DNA from: an uncultured Saprospiraceae bacterium
Lineage (GTDB): Bacteria; Bacteroidota; Bacteroidia; Chitinophagales; Saprospiraceae
Length of the DNA: 8,519 bases
Assembly: GCA_937894165.1 (NCBI GenBank)
Contig: CALCSX010000403.1
Coordinates: 1 to 8,519 of the forward strand
Direction of reading: 5' to 3'
Numbering within the stretch: the stretch's first letter is position 1; each line of letters begins with the position of its first letter. A program made the position numbers and the translations under genes. The notes beneath the pieces are model-generated. The model was not told the DNA's origin. It ran no database searches and was given only the letters and a program-made list of their open reading frames with translations. Below are positions 1 through 4,864 of the stretch, in pieces.

Positions 1-118
1 CATTGTTTATTGGAACAAGAATATAAACCCTCTTTTCCTATTCAAATCCGATTATCCAACACCGGCAGCTAGTGGCTATTAGCTAGCAGCTCATAATGAG
101 CTACGCTCATATCTTTGT
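1..118 (+). repeat. Repeat block A: long module, copy L1, with terminal hairpin
   Basis: This is the left-edge copy of the long dispersed module, also found at 1176, 1530, 1733, 1880 and 3176. It enters in the last bases of a 15-bp unit, then shows GTTTAT (5-10) facing ATAAAC (23-28) across 12 nt. A conserved CTCTTTTCCTATTCAAATCCG stretch and an AGCT-rich tail (about 66-93) follow. The block ends in a hairpin, ATGAGC (97-102) / TAC loop / GCTCAT (106-111), which shares the three-base-loop design of the 15-bp units. It is non-coding and its function is unknown. Confidence 0.8.
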
Positions 119-423
119 AAAGTGCCATTGAATATTCCACTCCATTCTAGATGAAAATTTGCATACTCAAACCTAAAACCATTTTTTATTGGTGAAACCC
201 CAATTCACGATAATTCTACTTTCCATATGGAATAATTTTTGCCTGAATCTAAGCAATTCATGATTTGCGATTCGCGAATTGCAAATTATTGCAAGTGGGA
301 AAATCTATTCTCCATCCTAAAAAGCCGACCCAACTGCCTATTTCATCAGAAATAATAGCGTTGTCGTCTCTCCCAAATACAAAAAATTTAACCCCCTACC
401 ATCAACCCTCCACCCATTTTTTT
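119..423. other. Gene-free AT-rich intergenic stretch
   Basis: I find no credible coding region, RNA gene or mobile-element end here. An open frame does begin at 265 and runs into the pRiA4b-like gene, but its first 64 codons look like translated intergenic DNA and precede the family domain. The one structured element is the palindrome at 263-286. A fragment around 183-197 (TTTTTTATTGG followed by TGAAACC) faintly resembles the repeat linker GTTTATTGGAAC and may be a decayed copy. Confidence 0.6.
263..286. repeat. 24-nt near-perfect palindrome
   Basis: The left arm is ATTTGCGATTCG and the right arm CGAATTGCAAAT. Eleven of 12 positions pair, and the twelfth is a G·T. There is no loop, so it looks more like a dimeric protein-binding site or a repeat remnant than an RNA hairpin. 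An overlapping inverted repeat, GCAATTC (253-259) with GAATTGC (276-282), could form instead. It lies about 140 bp upstream of the proposed promoter of the next gene, rather far for an operator. Confidence 0.7.
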
Positions 424-431
424 TATATTTG
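424..431 (+). promoter_or_regulatory. Bacteroidota -7 promoter element for the pRiA4b-like gene
   Basis: TATATTTG matches the Bacteroidota -7 consensus TAnnTTTG exactly. It ends 25 nt before the ATG at 457, giving a leader of roughly 20 nt. No clear -33 TTG/TTTG element is seen at normal spacing. Its position supports 457 as the start codon. Confidence 0.6.
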
Positions 432-456
432 TAAATCAACCAATCACAAAAAATCT

Positions 457-1020
457 ATGCCAAAGAACATCTATCAAATCCAAATAGAACTGAAAGGTAT
501 CAAACCTAAGATATGGAGAAGGATATTAGTAGATCCGGATATATTTCTGGATGATTTTCATCGCATTCTTCAGACCACCATGGGCTGGACAAATTCGCAT
601 CTGCACATGTTTACAGCCGGCAGAGAAAATTATGCACCTGAGGATTTTGAAGTGGAAGATACGCATGATTCCTATAAAGTAAAATTGTTTGAAATCTTAA
701 AAAATGAAAAGTCAAAAATCAAGTATGAGTATGATTTCGGTGATGGTTGGGAGCATAATATAATTCTCGAAAAGATTCTTCCGGTCGACATCGAAGCTCA
801 AATACCGAAATGCATTGCCGGGAGTAGAAATTGTCCCCCTGAAGATTGCGGAGGAACTTGGGGATACGCTAATATGCTGAAGATTCTAAAACAACCGGAA
901 CACGACGAGTTTGAGGAATATTTAGAGTGGTTAGGTGGTGAGTTTGATCCGGAATATTTCGATATAGAGGAAATAAATGAATTGTTGCAGGAGGATGATT
1001 ATGGCTGTCTTTGGTTATAG
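457..1020 (+). CDS. Plasmid pRiA4b ORF-3 family protein
   Basis: This is a 187-aa protein of the pRiA4b ORF-3-like family (Pfam PRiA4_ORF3), small acidic proteins found on plasmids, near insertion sequences and in genomic islands, whose biochemical role is unknown. Visible family features are an N-terminal strand with a KIWRRI motif (about residues 18-23), the signature YEYDFGDGWEH (90-100), a cysteine cluster C119...C126-PPED-C131-GG followed by TWG, and an acidic C-terminus. I start it at ATG 457 because the family homology begins just there and a TATATTTG box lies immediately upstream. The same frame is open back to 265, but that extension looks non-coding. It stands alone, with repeats on both sides. 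The family call is firm; a DNA-binding or resolvase-like role sometimes implied by database names is not supported by anything visible here. Confidence 0.9.
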   Translation: MPKNIYQIQIELKGIKPKIWRRILVDPDIFLDDFHRILQTTMGWTNSHLHMFTAGRENYAPEDFEVEDTHDSYKVKLFEILKNEKSKIKYEYDFGDGWEHNIILEKILPVDIEAQIPKCIAGSRNCPPEDCGGTWGYANMLKILKQPEHDEFEEYLEWLGGEFDPEYFDIEEINELLQEDDYGCLWL

Positions 1021-1050
1021 GATTTTAGAGCTTATTGTGAATAAAAGGTA

Positions 1051-1078
1051 GATCTAGTGCAAGTTTGTAAATGTTTTA
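1051..1078 (+). repeat. 3'-flank repeat GATCTA...GCAAGTTTG, copy 1
   Basis: GATCTA-GTGCAAGTTTG-TAAATGT lies 30 bp after the pRiA4b-like gene. The same string, with a 6-bp insertion and two or three changes, follows the HTH gene at 4511-4547. It looks like a degraded palindromic element of the REP type (GTGCA facing TGTTT, formerly perhaps TGCAC). Its function is unknown. Confidence 0.5.
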
Positions 1079-1140
1079 TTGCCTGCGGCAATACTTACTT
1101 TTTTTTAACGCAAAGGGCGCGAAGATCGCAGAGAGGATGA
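1074..1140 (+). repeat. Block H copy 1: ATTGCC-TGC-GGCAAT hairpin plus CGCAAAGGGCGCGAAG box
   Basis: This 67-bp element is repeated at 2922-2987 with few changes. Order: a perfect 6-bp stem with TGC loop (1078-1092), a T-run (1099-1106), then TTAACGCAAAGGGCGCGAAG and ATCGCAGAG. It begins 53 bp after the stop codon of the pRiA4b-like gene. The hairpin plus T-run might act as a weak terminator, but the 6-nt gap between stem and T-run is atypical. ACGCAAAG-type strings of this kind are, as far as I recall, commonly dispersed in Bacteroidota genomes. Confidence 0.75.
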
Positions 1141-1160
1141 CTTTGGCATCTGTTTTCGCT

Positions 1161-2101
1161 GTTTATCATTTCATTGATTATTGGAACAAGAATATATACC
1201 CTCACTTTTCAAAATGAATGTGCATAAAGACATCATTTACTATTCTATAGCCGGCGTTTCGACTCAACGACCTCATTTGGTTGTTCATCTCCAAAATCAC
1301 ACCCAGCAGCTAGTGGCTATTAGCTCGCAGCTCAGAATTTTAAGTTTCGTTTCACTGTTTAGCATTTCATTGTTTATCTTGGCTTCGCCGTTTATCGCTT
1401 TGCTGTTTAGCACTGTTTTGTTTAGCACTCATATCTTTGTTGTTTAGAATAACATTCCACTAAACTCTCTAAACCCTCTAAACCCTCTAAACTTTATCAG
1501 TTTATCGTTTCACTGTTTAGCACTTTGTTGTTTAGTGGAACAAGAATAGAAATCGGCTTTTCCCATTGAAATCCGATTATTCACATTCACAGCCAGCAGC
1601 TATTAGCTAGAAGCTAGCAGCTCAAAAAGAGTGTCGCTGTTTAGCACTCTGTTGTTTATCGCTTCATTGTTTATTGGAACAAAAATCTAAACCCTCTAAA
1701 CTCTCTAAACCTTTTCAGTTTATCGCTGCGTTTTTTATTGGAATAATATTTACAATTACTTTTCCTGCTTTTATCCGGTTATTTATCTCCAATAAGCTAA
1801 AAGCTAGTGGCTCGCAGCTCAAAGCCCTTTAAACGTTTATCGTTTCACTGATTATCCCTTCGTTGTTGATCATTTCACTGTTTAGTGGAACAAGAATATA
1901 AACCTTCTTTTCCTATTCAAATCCGATTATTCAACACCAACAGCTAGCAGCTAGTGGCTATTAGCTCGCAGCTCAGAATTTTAAAGTTTATCGTTTCACT
2001 GTTTAGCATTTCATTGTTTAGCACTTCTTTGTTTAGTGAAACATTATTCTAAACCCTCTAAACTTTTATCAGTTTATCGCTTTGCTGTTTATACAATTAA
2101 G
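1161..2101 (+). repeat. Repeat block B: mosaic of 15-bp units, 9-bp units and long modules
   Basis: This region of about 940 bp is assembled from modules in one orientation. The 15-bp units of type GTTTAKC-XY-TTC-Y'X'-T begin at 1161, 1357, 1390, 1405, 1500, 1515, 1639, 1654, 1718, 1835, 1850, 1865, 1986, 2001, 2016 and 2072, with an 18-bp variant (GGC-TTC-GCC stem) at 1372. Long modules L2-L5 begin at 1176, 1530, 1733 and 1880. The 9-bp CTAAACCCT arrays begin at 1460, 1687 and 2049. Most of the stretch between the two neighbouring genes is explained by these modules. An 88-codon open frame at 1181-1447 is a by-product of the repeat. Confidence 0.9.
1442..1504 (+). repeat. Paired arms enclosing a 9-bp telomere-like array
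   Basis: GTTTAG (1442-1447) pairs with CTAAAC (1460-1465) across 12 nt. Three consecutive 9-bp units (CTAAACTCT, then CTAAACCCT twice; 1460-1486) and a fourth partial unit follow. The array closes with a hairpin, TAAACT (1488-1493) / TTATC / AGTTTA (1499-1504), whose right arm is already the start of the next 15-bp unit. The same closing hairpin with a 6-nt loop recurs at 2059-2076. Confidence 0.8.
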
Positions 2102-2208
2102 AAAATAATTTCGAAAATCAACACCGGAATTTATAATTTTTTATTTCCAAAAGAATTCAAAATCGTAAATCGGACTGTACTGTAGGAATCTGTTTGCACA
2201 AAAATCAT
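2102..2208. other. Leader region upstream of vapBC
   Basis: This is AT-rich spacer between the repeat block and the vapBC promoter. No ORF is seen. A weak inverted repeat, GGAA...TTCC, spans about 2127-2149. No convincing palindromic VapB operator is visible, although autoregulation would be expected for this family. Confidence 0.4.
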
Positions 2209-2216
2209 TATCTTTG
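2209..2216 (+). promoter_or_regulatory. Bacteroidota -7 promoter element for vapBC
   Basis: TATCTTTG fits TAnnTTTG exactly. A TTTG at 2193-2196 is too close (12 bp) to be a standard -33 element. The box ends only 10 nt before the GTG at 2227, so transcription should start about 2221-2224, leaving almost no 5' leader. Confidence 0.6.
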
Positions 2217-2226
2217 AAATAAAAAA

Positions 2227-2466
2227 GTGACTTTAACAGAACGACATATAATTGAAACGTATTCAAAGCTTTTTGAAGGTTTAAATCCTTTGACTAAAAT
2301 TGAACTTATTAAAAAGCTTACCAAATCATTGAAAAAAGAGATCAAATCAAAAGAAAACGATTTTTATAAGTCTTTTGGAGCATTTGAATCTGATAAATCT
2401 GCTGAAGAAATGATTAACGAAATACGTGAAAGTAGAAAATTCAGAACAAAAGATTTGAATTTCTAA
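2227..2466 (+). CDS. vapB: VapB-type antitoxin
   Basis: This 79-aa protein sits directly upstream of a PIN-domain toxin and is best read as its cognate antitoxin. In such pairs the antitoxin binds the toxin through its C-terminal tail and represses the shared promoter. The N-terminal half is helical and lysine-rich. The C-terminal part (about residues 53-79), with SAEEMINEIRESRKF and a closing acidic-aromatic tail, is the usual toxin-wrapping segment. The start is GTG: the frame is closed by a TGA at 2215-2217, and the only internal Met is near residue 61. The stop is 2 nt from the vapC ATG, indicating translational coupling. The DNA-binding fold of the N-terminus cannot be assigned by eye. 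Composition is much more AT-rich than the large gene at 4903, consistent with acquired DNA. Confidence 0.82.
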   Translation: MTLTERHIIETYSKLFEGLNPLTKIELIKKLTKSLKKEIKSKENDFYKSFGAFESDKSAEEMINEIRESRKFRTKDLNF

Positions 2467-2468
2467 GC

Positions 2469-2870
2469 ATGCAGTATTTACTTGATACCAGTATCTGTGT
2501 ATTTTATTTGCGAGGCTTGCTTAGCCTTGATGATGTTATAAAAGAGAAAGGAATTGAAAATTGCTACATATCTGAGATCACAGTTTTTGAATTAAAGTTT
2601 GGTGCTGAGAATAGTATAAATCCGAAAAAATCACACACAGCCGTTGACAAATTTGTACAAGGTCTTTCTATAATTCCAATTTATAGCTGTGTACAAAAAT
2701 ACGCTGAATATAAAGTTAAATTAAGAAGAAACGGAACACCTATGCACGATGAATTTGACTTGCTAATAGGAGTAACAGCTTTACAAAATAATTTGGTTTT
2801 AGTGACAGATAACACCAAAGATTTTAAATATTTCGATAAACTGAATATTGAAAATTGGACTTCAAAGTAA
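2469..2870 (+). CDS. vapC: VapC-family PIN-domain ribonuclease toxin
   Basis: This is a 133-aa PIN-domain protein, full length for VapC toxins (about 130-140 aa). These are Mg2+-dependent RNases that cut specific tRNAs or rRNA when freed from VapB. The acidic active site is intact: D6 in LLDTS, E41 in TVFELKFG, D94 and D97 in the HDEFDLLI motif, and D114 in the VTDN motif, followed by a TKDF element. The start is ATG 2469, 2 nt after the vapB stop, so the two genes form one operon under the TATCTTTG promoter. The AAAAG-AAT-CTTTT inverted repeat just after the stop (2871-2883) is too weak to call a terminator. The RNA target cannot be read from sequence. The toxin appears functional, with no frameshift or missing catalytic residue. 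Confidence 0.93.
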   Translation: MQYLLDTSICVFYLRGLLSLDDVIKEKGIENCYISEITVFELKFGAENSINPKKSHTAVDKFVQGLSIIPIYSCVQKYAEYKVKLRRNGTPMHDEFDLLIGVTALQNNLVLVTDNTKDFKYFDKLNIENWTSK

Positions 2871-2921
2871 AAAAGAATCTTTTCGGTTCAAATTAAACAA
2901 AATTCTAAAGCTTAAGAGCTA

Positions 2922-2987
2922 TTTTATTGCCTGCCTCAATACTTTCCTTTTTTTAACGTAAAGGGCGCGAAGATCGCAGAGGGATGC
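2922..2987 (+). repeat. Block H copy 2
   Basis: This copy nearly matches 1074-1140: TTTTATTGCC, a T-run, TTAACGTAAAGGGCGCGAAG, ATCGCAGAG and GATG in the same order. The hairpin has decayed here: ATTGCC-TGC now faces CTCAAT (2935-2940) instead of GGCAAT. It starts 51 bp after the vapC stop, almost the same distance as copy 1 after its gene. Confidence 0.75.
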
Positions 2988-3282
2988 CTTCGGTGTTTAT
3001 TGGAACATTATTCTAAACTCTCTAACCCTTTACAGTTTATCATTTCATTGTTTAGCACTGCGTTGTTTAGCATTTCATTGTTTATTGGAACATTCTTCTA
3101 AACCCTCTAAACCCTCTAAACCTTTACAGTGGAGATGTTTCACTGTTTAGCACTTGCGTTGTTTATCATTTCATTGTTTATTGGAACAAGAATATAAACC
3201 CTCTTTTCCTATCCAAAATCCGATTATTCAACTCCAACAGCCAGCAGCTAGTGGCTATTAGCTCGCAGCTCAGAATTTTAAG
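2988..3282 (+). repeat. Repeat block C: 15-bp units, 9-bp units and long module L6
   Basis: This follows block H directly. The 15-bp units start at 3035 (AT/AT stem), 3050 (AC/GT), 3065 (AT/AT) and 3161 (AT/AT), with a 16-bp variant at 3145 (AC-TTGC-GT). Linkers GTTTAT...CTAAAC start at 2995 and 3080. A 9-bp CTAAACCCT array lies at 3098-3121. Long module L6 (3176-3282) opens with GTTTAT facing ATAAAC (3194-3199) and ends in the AGCT-rich tail and CAGAATTTTAA. The block is non-coding. Confidence 0.88.
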
Positions 3283-3363
3283 GAAATTTTCCATCTTAGC
3301 CCAGGAAAAACCCTCGATTCCTCCTACTTTACATGACAAATTCACTATTTTGGTGACCTTTTA
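3274..3363 (+). repeat. Imperfect direct repeat flanking the lipoprotein gene, left copy
   Basis: Starting in the AATTTTAA that ends long module L6, this stretch aligns with 4055-4144 on the other side of the gene. Shared landmarks in order are AATTTTAA, TCCA, CTT, GCC, GGAAAAACC, a pyrimidine-rich run, AATTCA, ACCT and AGG. It contains small inverted repeats, GGAAA-T-TTTCC and AGGAA...TTCCT. The match is recognisable but diverged, about three quarters over the first 42 positions by eye. Confidence 0.55.
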
Positions 3364-3404
3364 GGCAATTTTAAGTGTAATTTTTATGTAATACCTAGCA
3401 GACA

Positions 3405-4022
3405 TTGAAAATCGTAATACAAATAGTAATTCTCTCTCTTTTATTCGCCTGTGGAAATAATTCCCAAAGCGGACAATCTACTGATTGGGAAGGGACTAGG
3501 TGGGAACAATTGGACCAAGAAAACATTAAATTACGAATACCTAATGAATTAAAAAGGTCATCACGTTACAGAATACAAGAGGATTTACCAATACTTGCCA
3601 TGGATTCTACTAAACTAAGTCTAATGCAAAAGTCATTAGAAATGCTTGAATTTGATGATGCCGAAATAGATGTTTTCATTGATACTACTAAAACGTATAG
3701 AATCATAATTATTTGCAACACATCGAAAATTGATTTTGGTAAAACTGATGTAGCAATAATCAAGCAGCAAATGATATTAAATAACGAACAAATTCAAATA
3801 GAGGAGCCAACACTTGAATTTGGGGAAGTAACTGCTACATTGAAAGCCAATCAAAATCACAAATTGGCAACTTACACCTATCAGATTGAGAACAAAACTG
3901 ATTTCAGCAAAACCCACTCTTCCATCTATTATTTAACCGGTAAGTCTTATACTTTAGTTGTCTATGAATTCTCTGAAGATGAAGCGTCAATTGAGAAATA
4001 CTTGTGGACGACTAAAATCTAA
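3405..4022 (+). CDS. Putative lipoprotein of unknown function
   Basis: This 205-aa protein has an N-terminal lipoprotein signal, MKIVIQIVILSLLFACG, with lipobox L13-F14-A15-C16, so it should be lipid-anchored after signal peptidase II cleavage. The mature part has mixed alpha/beta character, is rich in Asp/Glu/Lys, and carries a TWEG-like opening (TDWEGTRWEQ) and an aromatic C-terminus (YTLVVYEFSED...). I do not recognise a family; the repeated amphipathic strands would suit a small soluble lipoprotein domain. The start is TTG: a TAG at 3396-3398 closes the frame upstream, and the next ATG (about residue 66) would delete the signal. A near-consensus -7 box TAATTTTT (3378-3385) lies upstream. 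The gene stands alone between two copies of a direct repeat. Confidence 0.75.
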   Translation: MKIVIQIVILSLLFACGNNSQSGQSTDWEGTRWEQLDQENIKLRIPNELKRSSRYRIQEDLPILAMDSTKLSLMQKSLEMLEFDDAEIDVFIDTTKTYRIIIICNTSKIDFGKTDVAIIKQQMILNNEQIQIEEPTLEFGEVTATLKANQNHKLATYTYQIENKTDFSKTHSSIYYLTGKSYTLVVYEFSEDEASIEKYLWTTKI

Positions 4023-4054
4023 GATAAAACTACTGCTTGTCCAATTAGAAATGT

Positions 4055-4144
4055 AATTTTAAAGAAAAATATCCACCTTTGCCACGGAAAAACCTTCTTT
4101 TCTTGCTTTTTATTACAATTCAATAATTTAGAAACCTAAAAGGT
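4055..4144 (+). repeat. Imperfect direct repeat flanking the lipoprotein gene, right copy
   Basis: This is the partner of 3274-3363, beginning 33 bp after the lipoprotein stop. It keeps GGAAAAACC and the surrounding landmarks, and similarity continues weakly as GTGTAAT (4143-4149) compared with GTGTAAT at 3375-3381. A GAAAA...TTTTC inverted repeat occupies the place of AGGAA...TTCCT in the left copy. It lies just upstream of the HTH gene promoter. Confidence 0.55.
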
Positions 4145-4175
4145 GTAATATGAACGAAAAATCAAAAATATTCAC

Positions 4176-4183
4176 TACATTTG
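4176..4183 (+). promoter_or_regulatory. Bacteroidota -7 promoter element for the HTH gene
   Basis: TACATTTG matches TAnnTTTG. It ends 23 nt before the ATG at 4207, and its last two bases are shared with the palindromic operator that follows. A separate promoter implies this gene is not transcribed as part of an upstream toxin operon. Confidence 0.65.
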
Positions 4184-4199
4184 TATCTAAATGGATACA
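4182..4199. promoter_or_regulatory. Palindromic operator, TGTATC-N6-GATACA
   Basis: TGTATCTAAATGGATACA is a perfect 6-bp inverted repeat with a 6-nt spacer. It overlaps the end of the -7 box and covers the predicted transcription start, 7 nt before the ATG. It is well placed for the downstream HTH protein to repress its own transcription, as antitoxin-type regulators usually do. Binding is inferred from position and symmetry. Confidence 0.65.
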
Positions 4200-4206
4200 C
4201 TTTTAA

Positions 4207-4503
4207 ATGATAATTACGGAAAAAACATCTAAATTTGACATATCAGACTATTTGGACAGTGAAGAAATGATTACGGAATATCTGAATACAGTTCTCGAAG
4301 ATGGGGACAGCTCTGATTTAATAATAGCAATCGGACATATTGCTAAGGCAATTGGAATGACTAAAATTGCGGAGAAAACAGGAATGAGCAGACCAAGTCT
4401 CTACAAAGCATTATCCGAAGGAGCAAAACCACAATTTGGAACAATAATGAAAGTATTGAAAGCCATAGGTGGACAAATCAATGTGAAACCAATTTCAGCC
4501 TAA
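4207..4503 (+). CDS. Addiction-module antidote-type HTH regulator (HI1420-like), without a visible toxin
   Basis: This 98-aa protein resembles the antidote half of HigB/RelE-like modules (COG3636, the family described as downstream of HI1419). Features are an N-terminal FDISDYLDSEEMITEYL segment (10-26), the alanine/isoleucine-rich IIAIGHIAKAIGM helix (39-51), and a lambda-repressor-like HTH (about 51-72: TKIAEKTGMSRPSLYKALSEG), ending in IGGQINVKP. In this family the toxin gene normally lies immediately upstream. Here the upstream neighbour is a lipoprotein gene 184 nt away, and nothing toxin-like is seen on either side, so the gene appears solitary. It has its own TACATTTG promoter and an overlapping palindrome, implying autoregulation. 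It may be an orphan antitoxin that neutralises a toxin elsewhere, or a domesticated repressor. The family call is firm; the role is inferred. Confidence 0.88.
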   Translation: MIITEKTSKFDISDYLDSEEMITEYLNTVLEDGDSSDLIIAIGHIAKAIGMTKIAEKTGMSRPSLYKALSEGAKPQFGTIMKVLKAIGGQINVKPISA

Positions 4504-4654
4504 ATTAAAGGATCTACTGCTAGCGCAAGTTTGCAAATGTGCTTATAATTTAATAAGACAATGGGTGTTTATTCGGTTCATAGGAACTCATAATGAATAT
4601 GACAAAATAGACGCAGATAAAATTTGATTGTATGGAAATTAAGGTATTAAAAAC
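4504..4654. other. Intergenic stretch after the HTH gene
   Basis: A second copy of the GATCTA...GCAAGTTTG...AAATGT element occupies 4511-4547. In it, GCGCA and TGTGC could pair with one G·T around a TTTGCAAA core. The remainder shows no open frame of interest and no toxin remnant. It runs into repeat block D. Confidence 0.5.
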
Positions 4655-4817
4655 AAGCTTCGCTCATATCCCTTCGGTGTTTATCGCTGCGCTGTTTATC
4701 TTGGCTTCGCCGTTTATCGTTTCACTGTTTATCCCTTCGGTGTTTATCATTTCATTGTTTATTGGAACGTTAATATAAACCCTCTAAACTCTCTAAACCC
4801 TCTAAACTCCTTGTTTA
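4655..4817 (+). repeat. Repeat block D: cleanest tandem run of hairpin units plus 9-bp array
   Basis: A short hairpin AGC-TTC-GCT (4658-4666) and a partial CC-TTC-GG unit precede five uninterrupted units: 4679 (GC-TGC-GC), 4694 (18 bp, GGC-TTC-GCC), 4712 (GT-TTC-AC), 4727 (CC-TTC-GG) and 4742 (AT-TTC-AT). All five have fully paired stems with five different stem sequences. GTTTAT (4757-4762) then pairs with ATAAAC (4775-4780) across 12 nt. A 9-bp array (4775-4807) follows, closing with TAAAC-TCCTT-GTTTA (4803-4817). The block ends 48 bp before the promoter of the large gene. Confidence 0.9.
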
Positions 4818-4864
4818 AATCTATTATCAAGAGAAATGAATTTAAATAGTATTGAATAAAACCC

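Noticed and set aside
265..456. N-terminal extension of the pRiA4b-like protein by 64 codons
   Set aside because: The extension resembles translated AT-rich spacer, covers a palindrome and the promoter box at 424-431, and precedes the family domain.
1181..1447. 88-codon open frame with a hydrophobic C-terminus
   Set aside because: It lies wholly in repeat DNA. The hydrophobic part is the 15-bp unit read in one frame, and 15 being a multiple of 3 keeps the frame open by construction.
1161..2101. CRISPR array
   Set aside because: The units are 15 bp and directly abutting or mixed with other modules. There are no uniform unique spacers and no cas genes.
2871..2883. AAAAG-AAT-CTTTT after vapC as a terminator
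   Set aside because: The five-pair stem is almost entirely A-T with no following T-run, too weak to call.
1074..4817. Integron cassette array with attC sites
   Set aside because: No GTTRRRY/RYYYAAC core pairs and no integrase gene are visible. GTTTAGC has a pyrimidine where a purine is required. Kept only as a layout analogy.
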